Source: Porticoccus sp038143955
GTDB taxonomy: Bacteria; Pseudomonadota; Gammaproteobacteria; Pseudomonadales; Porticoccaceae
Length of the DNA: 64,000 nt
Reading direction: 5' to 3'
NCBI GenBank assembly: GCA_038143955.1
Contig: JAYQMT010000005.1
Span: 372,001-436,000, forward strand
The translations under genes were made by a program, and so were the position numbers. The notes below the pieces were generated by a model. It had not been told where the DNA came from. It saw only the letters and a list, made by a program, of their open reading frames with translations, and did not search any database. Of the stretch, positions 50,715-61,242 are shown in pieces; positions within the stretch are counted from its first letter, which is position 1, and every line of letters begins with the position of its first letter.

Positions 50715-51140
50715 ATGGCTACTGAAAGCACCCTTTCTATTATTAAACCCGATGCGGTTAAAAAAAACGTAATTGGTGAAATATATGACCGTTTTGAAAA
50801 AGCCAACTTAAAAATTATTGCGTCTAAAATGGTACATCTTACAAAAAATGAAGCAGGTGGATTCTATGCTGAGCATGAAGGACGTCCGTTTTATTCTGAT
50901 TTGATAAATTTTATGACCTCTGGACCAGTCGTTATTCAGGTCCTTTATGGGGATGATGCGGTTATTGTTAATCGTAATTTAATGGGAGCAACAGACCCTG
51001 CGAAGGCAGACCCCGGAACTATTCGCGCTGATTTTGCTGATTCCATAGATGCGAATGCAGTTCATGGTTCTGATTCAACTACTTCTGCTCAGCGGGAGAT
51101 ATCTTATTTTTTTACTAAAGACCAACTTTGTGAGCGCTAA
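50715..51140 (+). CDS. ndk: Nucleoside diphosphate kinase
   Basis: Ndk balances nucleoside triphosphate pools by transferring phosphate from ATP via a phospho-histidine. This intact 141-aa protein has TLSIIKPDAVKKNVIGEI, GPVVIQVLYGDDAV, RNLMGATDPAKADPGTIRADF and NAVHGSDS with the active histidine. A GGAG site precedes the ATG. The spacer of about 225 bases before it probably holds its promoter, but no strong one is evident to me. Confidence 0.97.
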   Translation: MATESTLSIIKPDAVKKNVIGEIYDRFEKANLKIIASKMVHLTKNEAGGFYAEHEGRPFYSDLINFMTSGPVVIQVLYGDDAVIVNRNLMGATDPAKADPGTIRADFADSIDANAVHGSDSTTSAQREISYFFTKDQLCER

Positions 51141-51178
51141 TTGTCACATTTGAGGTAAGCCTAAGGTATTTTTATAAT

Positions 51179-52264
51179 ATGACGATATCGACTGTTGAAA
51201 ATAAACTTGCTGTAGACTGCCAAAAAATAAACCTTTTGGGATTATCACCTGAAAAATTGGGGAAATTTTTTAAAGATATGGGAGAGAAACCATTTCGAGC
51301 TACACAAGTTTTAAAGTGGATACATCAAATTGGCGTCGATGATTTTGATCAAATGACTAATCTCGCAAAAGATCTTCGGGAAAAGATGAAATCTATTGCA
51401 GAAATTAAAGCACCTGAGATTGTTAGTTATCATGAATCTAAAGATGGCACATGTAAATGGATTATACGAGTTAAAGGTGGCGATTGTGTTGAAGCGGTAT
51501 TTATACCAGAAAAAGATCGAGGAACACTTTGCATCTCCTCACAAGTTGGTTGCGCTCTAGATTGTAGTTTTTGTGCTACAGGAAAACAGGGATTTAGTCG
51601 TGATCTTGACGCCTTTGAAATTATTGGACAGTTATGGATCGCAGTAAAAGCCTTTAATTCTTTTGGTGAAAAGGCTAATAGAGTAGTTAGTAATGTTGTT
51701 ATGATGGGAATGGGTGAACCGCTTCTTAATTTTGATAACGTTATAGATTCTATGGGATTAATGCTAAATGATAATGCATACGGTCTATCAAAAAGACGTG
51801 TAACGCTTAGCACTTCTGGTATTGTTCCCATGATTGATAAACTGGCTGAGGTTAGTGATGTATCTTTAGCTATTTCTTTGCATGCACCTAATGATAAGCT
51901 TCGAGATCAACTAGTCCCTATAAATAAAAAATACCCCATTTCTTCGTTGCTTGCTTCTGCGCAACGTTATCTTGACAAGATGCCAGATGTTCGCCGTAAA
52001 ATAACAATAGAATATACCTTGATGGATCATATTAACGACAGGGATGAACATGCTCGAGAATTGGCAATACTGCTTAACAAGCTTCCTTGCAAAATTAATT
52101 TGATACCATTTAATCCTTTTGATCAATCTGATTATAGGCGAGTCACTAAAACTGCACTATATAGATTTAGAGATATACTTAAAAATGCAGGTCATACTGT
52201 GACAGTCAGAACTACGAGGGGGACGATATATCTGCAGCCTGTGGTCAATTGGCTGGAACGGTAA
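51179..52264 (+). CDS. rlmN: Dual-specificity RNA methyltransferase RlmN
   Basis: RlmN is a radical-SAM enzyme that methylates C2 of A2503 in 23S rRNA and A37 in tRNAs. This intact 361-aa protein has GEKPFRATQVLKWIH, the radical SAM cluster motif CALDCSFCATGKQGFSR (C-x3-C-x2-C), and MMGMGEPLLNFDNV. LAISLHAPND and the C-terminal TVRTTRGTI region follow, although the mechanistic second cysteine region near the end could not be verified. pilF and rodZ, which follow it in Pseudomonas, are absent. Confidence 0.96.
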   Translation: MTISTVENKLAVDCQKINLLGLSPEKLGKFFKDMGEKPFRATQVLKWIHQIGVDDFDQMTNLAKDLREKMKSIAEIKAPEIVSYHESKDGTCKWIIRVKGGDCVEAVFIPEKDRGTLCISSQVGCALDCSFCATGKQGFSRDLDAFEIIGQLWIAVKAFNSFGEKANRVVSNVVMMGMGEPLLNFDNVIDSMGLMLNDNAYGLSKRRVTLSTSGIVPMIDKLAEVSDVSLAISLHAPNDKLRDQLVPINKKYPISSLLASAQRYLDKMPDVRRKITIEYTLMDHINDRDEHARELAILLNKLPCKINLIPFNPFDQSDYRRVTKTALYRFRDILKNAGHTVTVRTTRGTIYLQPVVNWLER

Positions 52265-52361
52265 GGGATAAAACTAGACGGTCTGAGCGCCATATAAATA
52301 AGCATCAACAGCAACCGATTAAATTTGTAATGAGCTAGAAAACGATAGAGATAATTTACTT

Positions 52362-53475
52362 ATGCATATGAAGTCATCAATCAAACGAAGAATATCACGT
52401 CAGATCATGATTGGTGATGTTCCAGTCGGTGGCGACGCCCCAATCTCAATACAAAGTATGACGAACACAGAGACAACCGACGTTTCAGCGACTGTAAGAC
52501 AGATACAAGATATTAAGGACGCAGGGGCAGATATTGTAAGAGTTTCTGTTCCTACAATGGATGCTGCTGAAGCTTTCGGTGAGATAAGAAAGAAAGTGAA
52601 AGTTCCTCTAGTAGCGGATATACACTTTGATTATCGAATAGCACTTAGAGTTGCCGATTTAGGCGTTGATTGTTTGCGTATTAACCCTGGGAATATAGGA
52701 AGAGAAAAGCGCATAAAGGAGGTTATCAACAAGGCTCAAGATTTAAATATTCCTTTACGTATTGGAGTTAATGCTGGCTCAATAGAAAAAGATTTGCAAA
52801 AAATATGGTGAACCAACTTCAGATGCACTTGTTGATTCAGCAATGCGTCATGTAGAAATTCTCGATAGTATGAATTTTAATAATTTTAAATTGAGTCTAA
52901 AGGCATCTGACATTTTTATGACTGTTGATGCCTACCAAATATTTGCTAAAATCATTGATAACCCACTGCATATTGGAATTACAGAGGGAGGTGGCTTACG
53001 AGGTGGCACAGTAAAGTCATCCATCGGTCTCGGGTATCTTCTTATGGGCGGCATTGGGGATACAATAAGAGTTTCTCTTGCAGCTGACCCTATTGAAGAG
53101 ATAAAAGTTGGATGGAATATACTTAAAAGCCTGAAGTTGCGAAGTAAGGGTATAAACTTTATTGCTTGCCCCAGTTGCTCGAGACAAAATTTTGATGTAA
53201 TTAACACAATGAATATACTTGAGAATCGACTTGAAGACATAAAAGTGCCCCTTGATGTTGCAATTATAGGTTGTATTGTAAATGGTCCGGGAGAAGCTAA
53301 AGAGGTAGATGTTGGTCTAACCGGAGGTACACCAAATAATTTAATATATATCGATGGTAAGCCGAGCCATAAATTATCACAGGATAGTTTGGTTGAAGAG
53401 CTTGAGGCGCTAATACGAAAAGAAGCGTTTCAAAAATCTGAAAAATTAGAAAGCTTAATAGCGAAATCCTCATGA
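52362..53475 (+). CDS. ispG: 4-hydroxy-3-methylbut-2-en-1-yl diphosphate synthase (frame break at 52798-52803)
   Basis: IspG (GcpE) is a 4Fe-4S enzyme that makes HMBPP, the penultimate MEP pathway step. The reconstructed length is 371 aa (372 in E. coli). VPVGGDAPISIQSMTNTET, RVSVPTMDAAEAF, LVADIHFDYRIAL, CLRINPGNIG, ACPSCSRQNFD and GCIVNGPGEAKEVD contain substrate and cluster residues. An A run at 52798-52803 has six; eight restore the conserved DLQKKYGEPTSDAL (five would also fix the frame). The end overlaps hisS as ATGA. Confidence 0.96.
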
Positions 53476-54756
53476 AAAAAATACAATCAATACGCGGAAT
53501 GAATGATCTTTTGCCGGTAGATTCGCCACGTTGGCAGTATTTAGAGAGCTCAATATCCTCAATTTTAACAAGCTATTGTTTCAATGAAATAAGATTCCCA
53601 CTTTTAGAGTCTACGGATTTATTTAAGAGAACTATAGGCGAAATTACCGATATAGTTGAAAAAGAAATGTATACCTTTGATGATCGTAATGGCGATAGCC
53701 TTACCTTAAGACCGGAGGGTACAGCTGGTTGTGTTCGAGCGTGCCAACAGAGTGGCTTAATCTTCAATCAGATTCAAAGGTTATGGTATCAAGGGCCAAT
53801 GTTTCGTCATGAGAGACCTCAAAAGGGTCGTTTGAGACAATTTCAGCAAATAGGTGTAGAGGTCTTTGGGCTCAATGGGCCCGACATAGATGCTGAATTA
53901 ATTCAGCTTGTTTCTAAGATATGGAGCAGTTTAGGCTTAACAGATCATCTTTCACTTCAGATAAATACGCTTGGAAGTATTGAGTCTAGAAATCTTTACC
54001 GTAAGGACCCTGATAGCCTATCTGGATGAAAAAAAACACGATCTTGATGTAGATAGCCAACGACGAATACACACCAATCCAATGCGGATCCTTGATAGTA
54101 AAGATTTAAATACACAAAAAGTACTTAATGACTCACCTAATTTCCATGATTATCTAGATGAAGAATCCCGAGAGCATTTTGAACTGCTTTGCAGTTTCCT
54201 TGAAAAACTTGATATCGCATATCATGTTAATAAAAGATTGGTAAGGGGGCTAGATTATTACGGAAAAACAGTATTTGAATGGGTTACAACTATGCTTGGT
54301 GCTCAGGGAACTATCTGTGCTGGAGGAAGGTACGATAAATTAGTAGAACAGATGGGAGGGAAGAGCACACCAGCAGTAGGCTTGGCTATGGGTATAGAAA
54401 GATTAATTTTGCTTCTTGACGAAGCAAGCTTGTTCCCTGATAGTATCGCATCTCAGGTAGATTTGTATGTGATTGCCGATGGCGATATAACTACTAAGTC
54501 GATAGAATTAAGTAGTTATATAAGAAACTCCTGTTCTTACTTGAAAGTGCAAAGTCATTGTGGGGGAGGTAGCCTAAAAAATAAAATGAAAAAGGCGGAT
54601 AAAAGTGGTGCTGGCCTAGCACTGATTATTGATGAGAATGAATTTATAAAAAACAATATAACTGTAAAATATCTTCGTCAAGATCAGCCGCAAATACATG
54701 TTAATAAAGAAGAATTTGTTAAGCTCGTAAATAATAAGGTTATAAAAATTTACTAA
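53472..54756 (+). CDS. hisS: Histidyl-tRNA synthetase (frame break at 54005-54006)
   Basis: HisS charges tRNA-His; it is a class II synthetase, 427 aa when repaired (424 in E. coli). Motif 1 lies in IRFPLLESTDLFKR, motif 2 in WYQGPMFRHERPQKGRLRQF, the histidine-specific loops in RGLDYYGKTVFEW and CAGGRYDKL, and motif 3 in GLAMGIERL. An extra G at 54005-54006 (AAGGACC; AAGACC restores RKTLIAYLDEKK) breaks the frame. It is coupled to ispG by ATGA and followed by yfgM, as in E. coli and Pseudomonas. Confidence 0.96.
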
Positions 54757-54768
54757 TGGGGAAAAAGT

Positions 54769-55467
54769 GTGGCAGAGCATTTAAGTGACGAAGAGCAACT
54801 TGAAAATTTAAAAAAATGGTGGAGAGAATATGGAATTATCTCTATAGCGATAATTTCAATCTCTGTGGGTGGTTATTTTGGTGTAACTTTTTATAAAGAG
54901 AATCAGCGTGAGCAGTCTGTGATCGCATCATCAAAATACCAAGATATGATGAATATATCATTAGTTTCACCCGGTAAGAAAATTGGTGCTACACAACAAA
55001 AATTAATAGAAAAGTTAGCGACTGAACTAAAAATATCGTCTGAGGGCTCACAGTATTCAATTTATTCCGCACTTATGATGGCAAAGCTGCATGTTGAAAA
55101 AAATGATCTTGATGAAGCAGTAAAGGAACTTGAGTGGGCTTTGAGTCATACAGAGAAAGAATTAGCCCCGATCATAAAACTTCGTTTGGCGAGATTAGAG
55201 GCGTCCAGAGGGAATATCGATCTTGCTTTATCAATGATCAAAGATGACATTCCTAAGAATATGACTTCGGCATACTTAGAAGCGCAAGCTGATTTTTATA
55301 TGCTTAAAGAGGATGAAGTATCTGCTTACGATTATTACACGTTAGCAGTGAACCAGATAAAAGATTATGACAGCCCTCATGTTAAAATTCTTAGGCTTAA
55401 ATTAAATAAAGTCACTCCAAAGTCACTGCTAAAAGAAGACAGAGATACAACTGGTGATCAAAATTGA
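54769..55467 (+). CDS. yfgM: YfgM-type ancillary SecYEG translocon protein
   Basis: YfgM is an inner-membrane protein with a periplasmic TPR domain that associates with SecYEG and PpiD. This 232-aa protein starts at GTG 54769 with a short acidic cytoplasmic segment (EHLSDEEQLENLKKWWREYG). One membrane helix follows at about residues 21-38, then a TPR-like helical region. Its position between hisS and bamB is the standard one. The frame is intact. Sequence conservation in the family is moderate, so synteny matters. Confidence 0.88.
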   Translation: MAEHLSDEEQLENLKKWWREYGIISIAIISISVGGYFGVTFYKENQREQSVIASSKYQDMMNISLVSPGKKIGATQQKLIEKLATELKISSEGSQYSIYSALMMAKLHVEKNDLDEAVKELEWALSHTEKELAPIIKLRLARLEASRGNIDLALSMIKDDIPKNMTSAYLEAQADFYMLKEDEVSAYDYYTLAVNQIKDYDSPHVKILRLKLNKVTPKSLLKEDRDTTGDQN

Positions 55468-56678
55468 TAAAAATCTTAGCAATCATATCCATTGCATCCA
55501 TTTTATCGGGTTGTGTAACTGGCCTTTGGTCAACAGTACAAGATGAATGGAGTGCTGTAGAGGACCTAGTTCCTAGTTATGAGCATCCTGAAGATGAGAA
55601 AAATAAATCAGGAAAATCCAAACCCACTAAACTATTTGATGTAGAAAAAAAAGTTGATTTAGTAAAATTATGGACCTCCAGCGTAGTGGGCAGCCAAGAA
55701 CTTATTGGGGCTGGATTTAAACCTGCTTTGTTTGATAATAAAATTTATGTTGCTGATAAAAATGGTCTTGTTGCATCTATCGCATCTGATTCTGGAGAAA
55801 TTATCTGGAAGATAGATCTTAAAATCCCACTTGGAGGAGGCGTTGGCATTGGTGGCGACCAAATTTTTGTTGGCAGTATAGATGGAGATGTGATTGCACT
55901 TGATGCAAGCAATGGCATTAAAAATTGGCAGCGAACAACTTCAAGTGAAATTCTCTCCGCGCCTACTGGAAATGGAGATATCACAATAGTGCAATCACAA
56001 GATGGGCGAATATATGCCCTTGATGCACAGAATGGAGAGGTTCGATGGCAGTATGAAGTAGAGGTTCCAATATTGTCTCTGAGGGGTACAAGCTCGCCTA
56101 TTGTTAAAGGAAATACGGCTATCGTCGGTTTTTCTACAGGATAAGTGTATGCTTTTTCTGCTGCATCAGGAGATACTATTTGGGAAAATCGTATAGGCGT
56201 TCCCAGAGGCCGATCTGAGTTAGAAAGAATGATAGATGTTGATGGAGATTCTGTTTTTTCTGATGAAATTTTATATGCTGCGAGCCATCAAGGCAGAATT
56301 GGTGCAATTTCTAAAACTGGGCGAGCTTTGTGGTACCAAGATGCCAACACAGTGCTTGGACCCGCTGTTGGAAGTAATCATGTTTATATTGTCGAAACCA
56401 ATAATGATATAATTGCTATGGATAAAAACACTGGAACTATAATATGGTCTAATAAACATTTAAGATATAGAAACTTGGCCCCCCCTTCAGTTGCAAATGG
56501 ATACTTACTTATAGGCGATTACGAGGGCTATCTGCATATCTTGTCCGAGGATGACGGGGATTTTATAGGCCGTATTAAAGTCGACAGTAGTGGTATTAGT
56601 GCTCCTTTAATCGTAGATGGTAAAATCATCTATGTGCTTGATAATGATGGCGCAGTTAGTGCATATGAATTTTTATAA
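55464..56678 (+). CDS. bamB: Outer-membrane assembly lipoprotein BamB (TTG start, in-frame TAA)
   Basis: BamB is the beta-propeller lipoprotein of the BAM complex. It is 404 aa if read through. The TTG start at 55464 overlaps the yfgM stop (TTGA). The signal peptide ends ILSGC (lipid cysteine near residue 17). Repeats such as VASIASDSGEIIWKI, VIALDASNGIKNWQ, IYALDAQNGEVRWQ and IIAMDKNTGTIIW are PQQ-like propeller blades. An in-frame TAA at 56142-56144 splits the protein in GFSTG-stop-VYAF, where a lysine or arginine is typical. Both halves stay in the same frame, so a single base change (AAA to TAA) explains it. Confidence 0.92.
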
Positions 56679-56816
56679 TATGTTTTAATTTTTTCCTGTA
56701 AAATATTATTCTATAATTTTTAAGTGCTTATAATTTTGTATCAATCGATATAAAGATAAATATAAAAGAATAAAATTTCTATTTTTCCCTGTAAAAAATA
56801 ATTATGGATTTGCAAA

Positions 56817-58211
56817 ATGATTCCGGTATTTGCCCTAGTGGGTCGTCCAAATGTAGGAAAGTCAACCTTATTTAACCGATTAACCAAAACTCGGGATGCT
56901 CTGGTGGCTAATTATCCTGGATTAACTCGGGATCGAAAATATGGTGAAGGAAGCATGCTGGGTAAAAAATTTATTCTCATAGATACTGGGGGTATAACAG
57001 GAACAGAAGAAGGTGTTGATTCGATTATGGCTGAACAGTCTATGCTCGCCATTCAAGAGGCTGATGCAGTAATGCTTATCGTTGATAGTAGAGATGGATT
57101 AACTCCCCTAGATACCTACTTAGCTGAATATTTGAGAGAAAAAGAATGTGTTGTTCATTTAGTTGCAAACAAAATAGATGGCGTGAATCCTGATATTGCT
57201 TCTGCAGAATTTTTTGAGCTTGGCTATAAAAATATATATCCAACTACGGCGACTCATGGTCGTGGTGTAAAAAATTTGATGGAAAGTGTTTTGGAGCCGT
57301 TTCCTGAGTCTAGTCAAAAAGATGAGGATGACAGACAAGAAAAGGGTATAAAAATAGCTATAGTAGGGAGGCCAAATGTCGGCAAATCCACATTAGTGAA
57401 CAGAATGTTAGGCGAAGATAGGGTGATAGTTTACGATGAGCCAGGAACAACCCGTGACAGTGTTTATATCGAATATCAAAGAGAAGATAAAAGATATACT
57501 TTGATTGATACTGCCGGCATAAGAAAACGTAAGAATGTTTCATTGACTGTAGAAAAATTTTCAATCGTAAAAACCTTACAGTCCATAGATGATGCAAATG
57601 TTGTTGTTTTTTTGGTTGATGCTCAAGAGGGTCTTGTTGATCAGGACATGCATCTCATGGGAACAATAGTTGCTGCAGGAAGAGCTCTAGTTATAGCGAT
57701 TAATAAATGGGACGGATTAGACGACTATACAAAAGATAGAATCAAAGTTCAGCTAGATCGTCGGTTGCATTTCGTTAAATTTGCTGACCTACACTACATC
57801 TCCGCTTTGCATGGAACAGGTGTAGGAAATTTATATGAATCTATAGAGAGATCCTATGCTTCTGCAGTAGATAAGTTAAGTACAAATAAGTTAACCTTAA
57901 TTCTGCAAGATGCTGTAATACATCACCAGCCTCCGTTAATAAGGGGAAGACGAATCAAACTACGTTATGCTCATGCTGGTGGAAGAAATCCACCAATCAT
58001 AGTAATTCATGGAAATCAACTAGACGAGATACCTTCCCATTATTCTCGTTATTTGGAAAAAACATTCTGTAGGGCTCTTGATCTACATGGAACACCCGTG
58101 AAAATAGATTTTCGATCCAGTGAAAACCCCTATGAGGGAAAAAAAAATAAATTAACCAATAGACAGATTTCAAAAAGAAGACTAATGAAATACGTAAAAA
58201 AAAGAAAATAA
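56817..58211 (+). CDS. der: Ribosome-assembly GTPase Der (EngA)
   Basis: Der is an essential GTPase with two tandem G domains, needed for 50S assembly. This intact 464-aa protein has P loops GRPNVGKSTLFNR (domain 1) and GRPNVGKSTLVNR (domain 2, near residue 187). The other motifs are DTGGI and DTAGI, NKID and NKWD, and a C-terminal KH-like domain with LRYAHAGGRNPPIIVIHGNQ. It converges on argS with a 26-base gap and no clear shared terminator. Confidence 0.97.
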   Translation: MIPVFALVGRPNVGKSTLFNRLTKTRDALVANYPGLTRDRKYGEGSMLGKKFILIDTGGITGTEEGVDSIMAEQSMLAIQEADAVMLIVDSRDGLTPLDTYLAEYLREKECVVHLVANKIDGVNPDIASAEFFELGYKNIYPTTATHGRGVKNLMESVLEPFPESSQKDEDDRQEKGIKIAIVGRPNVGKSTLVNRMLGEDRVIVYDEPGTTRDSVYIEYQREDKRYTLIDTAGIRKRKNVSLTVEKFSIVKTLQSIDDANVVVFLVDAQEGLVDQDMHLMGTIVAAGRALVIAINKWDGLDDYTKDRIKVQLDRRLHFVKFADLHYISALHGTGVGNLYESIERSYASAVDKLSTNKLTLILQDAVIHHQPPLIRGRRIKLRYAHAGGRNPPIIVIHGNQLDEIPSHYSRYLEKTFCRALDLHGTPVKIDFRSSENPYEGKKNKLTNRQISKRRLMKYVKKRK

Positions 58212-58237
58212 TAATAAATCATAACACAAGAAAAAGT

Positions 58238-59974
58238 TTACATTTTTTCCATGACCTCTATACCCAGTAGGTTGAGCCCCTTTTTCAATATTTGTGATGT
58301 AGTATTTGAGAGTATAAGTCGACTCATTTTGATTGTTGGTGAAATATCTTCTTTTAAGATTGGGCAGCGCTCATAAAAAATCATATACGAGCTTGCTAAA
58401 TTGTAGAGATAATTACATAAAATATGAGGATAGCCCTGAGATGCGACTTGTTCTAAAGTTTCACCAAAACATAGAAGATCTAGCGCTAGTTTTCTTTCTT
58501 CATCAGTAGATATCACAATAGTTCCTTCAATATCCACTGAATCAAAAGAAGTTTTTTCAAAGATACTATAAATCCTTGTATAGGCGTATTGTAAATAGGG
58601 AGATGTGTTCCCATCGAAGCTCAACATAGAATCCCAATCAAAAATATAATCATTTGATCGAGTTTTACTAAGATCTGCATACTTGACTGCCCCAATACCT
58701 AATTTCTTAGAGATAACATCGACCTCTTTTTTTGATAAACTGGGATTTTTATCTGTGACCAATTTGAAGGCTTTTTCAGTAGCTTCTTTCAGAAGATCAT
58801 TTAGTTTAACTGTCCCACCACTTCGAGTTTTAAAAGGCTTACCATTTTTATCCATCATTGTGCCAAAGGCGTGGTGTTCTAGAGATACTTTTTTATCAAC
58901 AAACCCAGCTTTTTTTGCCAAAATAAATATTTGCTTCATATGTAGTGATTGTCGAGCATCTATGAAATACAAAATTCTGTCTGGTTTTATGACATTGTTT
59001 CGGTAACGAAGTGCTGCTAAATCTGTGGTTGCATATAAAAATCCACCACCTGATTTTTCAATGATAACCGGGCTTGGCGTCCCATTTTTATCTGCTAATT
59101 CATCTAAAAATACAACTTTTGCTCCCTGGTCTTCTCTCGCAAGATTTTTATTTTCTAAATCGACTAATATTTTCTTTAGGTCATTATTATAAAAGCTCTC
59201 TGGTTTTATATCAGAAGATTTCAAGGTTACATTTAACTTAAGATAAATAGAATCACTATGTGCTATAGATATATCAATAAATTTTTTCCAAAGTCGGAGA
59301 CAGTGCTCATCTCCCGATTGAAGCTTGACAACGTATTCCCTTGCCTTGTTTGCAAAATTTATATCTGTATCAAAATGTTTCTTTGATTGTTGATAGAATT
59401 TTTCAAGATCACTTAAAAGAAATTTATCTTGGTTTTTTGTATTTTGTTGGTCCTCTAATTCAGCAATAAGCATACCAAATTGTGTACCCCAATCACCCAT
59501 ATGATTTTGTCTAACTACATCGTGACCGAGGTACTCGAGTGTTCTCGATACAGCATCACCAATAATGGTACTGCGAAGGTGACCTACATGCATTTCTTTG
59601 GCAAGATTTGGTGAAGAATAGTCAACCACTACCTTTTGAGGTTTCGGTTTCAGAACACCCAAAGATTTTTCAGAAACAAGCTTTTGTACTGTTTCATTTA
59701 AAAATTCGTTAGAAAGAAAAATATTAATAAAACCTGGACCTGCTATTTCTATTTTATTTGCAATTCCCTCAAGATTAATTTTATTTAGTATATCTAACGC
59801 GAGTTTCCGCGGATTAGATCCCATTTCTTTAGCAGCAGCCATAACCCCATTAGCCTGAAAATCACCGAATTCAGGTCTCGAGCTTTCGGAGATAACTGGG
59901 GATAAAGCTTCAGGAATGCCAGCTTCAATCATTGCTGCTTTCATGCGTGTATTTAGTAGGTCTTTTATACTCAT
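58238..59974 (-). CDS. argS: Arginyl-tRNA synthetase
   Basis: ArgS charges tRNA-Arg; it is a class I synthetase. This intact 578-aa protein (577 in E. coli) has the N-terminal tRNA D-loop domain and the HIGH-type motif HVGHLRSTIIGDAVSR. QNHMGDWGTQFGMLI, FKTRSGGTVKLNDLL and the C-terminal anticodon domain (LQYAYTRIYSI) follow. It is the only gene on this strand between der and the antiporter and has no frame break. Confidence 0.97.
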   Translation of the reverse strand: MSIKDLLNTRMKAAMIEAGIPEALSPVISESSRPEFGDFQANGVMAAAKEMGSNPRKLALDILNKINLEGIANKIEIAGPGFINIFLSNEFLNETVQKLVSEKSLGVLKPKPQKVVVDYSSPNLAKEMHVGHLRSTIIGDAVSRTLEYLGHDVVRQNHMGDWGTQFGMLIAELEDQQNTKNQDKFLLSDLEKFYQQSKKHFDTDINFANKAREYVVKLQSGDEHCLRLWKKFIDISIAHSDSIYLKLNVTLKSSDIKPESFYNNDLKKILVDLENKNLAREDQGAKVVFLDELADKNGTPSPVIIEKSGGGFLYATTDLAALRYRNNVIKPDRILYFIDARQSLHMKQIFILAKKAGFVDKKVSLEHHAFGTMMDKNGKPFKTRSGGTVKLNDLLKEATEKAFKLVTDKNPSLSKKEVDVISKKLGIGAVKYADLSKTRSNDYIFDWDSMLSFDGNTSPYLQYAYTRIYSIFEKTSFDSVDIEGTIVISTDEERKLALDLLCFGETLEQVASQGYPHILCNYLYNLASSYMIFYERCPILKEDISPTIKMSRLILSNTTSQILKKGLNLLGIEVMEKM

Positions 59975-60044
59975 AAATTCTTGTTATCAGCTTATTATTT
60001 GATGGTATTGTTACAATAGCATTATTATAATTTGGCTTAAAAAA

Positions 60045-61210
60045 TTAATCCCGCCTAAGATCTTTATTAGTAGCAATGGGATTTGGGAAGTTATATATGA
60101 CAATATAGCTGGAAATCAAAAATGTAAATATCGCTGTAGCCTGAATCAAATGAGACGCTTGAGTGCTAATGATTGAAGCCTTAAATGCAACATATGCAAT
60201 AAGAAGAGAGAACTCACTATTTTGTCCCAAACGAAACCCTATGTCCCATGCAAGACTTTTTCTTCACTTTGTTTGCTGAGCAAAAATCTAAATACTATTG
60301 GTTTAACTACAAGTATGGCGATAGACAAGACTATAGTAGCTATGGCTACCTCTGGTAAAAACTTCAGATTGAAACCTGCGCCAATTGAAAAGAAAAACAT
60401 AATTAAGAAAAAGTCCCGAAGAGGTTTAAGCGTAAGAGCTATATGTTGAGAGATCGGGCTGGAAGCAATACTTATTCCATCTATAAATGCTCCAATTTCT
60501 CTCGACAGACCTAATATCTCTGCAATTTCAGACAAACCAAGGCACCATCCAATTGATAGCAAAAATATATATTCGCCCATTTGATCAAATTTGCTAATTA
60601 GTTTCAATATCACTAATTTAACGAAAGCCCAGGCAAAAGTAATTAGTAAGGGTAGTGTTATGAGCGTTAAGAAAATTTTATCAAAATTAAGCTCGCCACT
60701 TGTAGTACTCAAGAGGATAAGTAATACAAAAATAGCTATGAAGTCCTGCATTAATAATAATCCAGTAATTATTTCACCACTGTGTGTATGAGGTAAGACT
60801 GTTGTGGGTAGCAATTTAATACATATCAGGGTGCTAGAAAACATCATTGCAGCAGCTATCACTATGCATTCGATTTGATTGTAATGAAATAAACCAGCTA
60901 TAAATTATCCTATAAGAGCAAATACAACAGAACTTAAGAACGTTACTACAGTAACTTTTTTTAGTGTTGAGAAGAGAGATTGAGGTTGTAAATCGAGACC
61001 TAGGAGAAATAAGAGAAAAATAATACCAATTTCTGATATTTCCGACAAAAGATTAATGTCTGGAACCCATCCGAACCCAAATGGTCCAATCAATGCCCCT
61101 AGAAAAATATAACAAACTAAAAGTGGCTGTCGGCCGTAAATTGCTATCGTTGCAATAATAGCTGACCCAGTAAAAATAAAAAAAAATGATTGAAAAACAG
61201 CATCATGCAT
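60045..61210 (-). CDS. Kef/CPA2-family cation:proton antiporter, membrane domain only (in-frame TAA and frame break)
   Basis: This is a monovalent cation:proton antiporter-2 family membrane protein, 388 aa when repaired, with about eleven hydrophobic segments. GALIGPFGFGWVPDINLLSEISEIGIIFLLFLLGLDL is Kef-like in the order GPFG, EIGIIFLLF, GLDL, and MMFSSTL and SREIGAFIDGISIA continue the pattern. Unlike KefB/KefC it has no C-terminal NAD-binding TrkA-N domain. An in-frame TAA at 60905-60907 (LIG-stop-FIAGLF) and a short run at 60257-60261 (five; six) interrupt it. The ion specificity is unknown. Confidence 0.8.
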
Positions 61211-61242
61211 ACAGGTACTCGTTATTAAATATCCAAAAATTT

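Noticed and set aside
51120..51150. TGTGA ... TCACA dyad at the end of ndk resembling a CRP site or terminator
   Set aside because: The gap between half-sites is 10 bases rather than 6, and there is no T tract.
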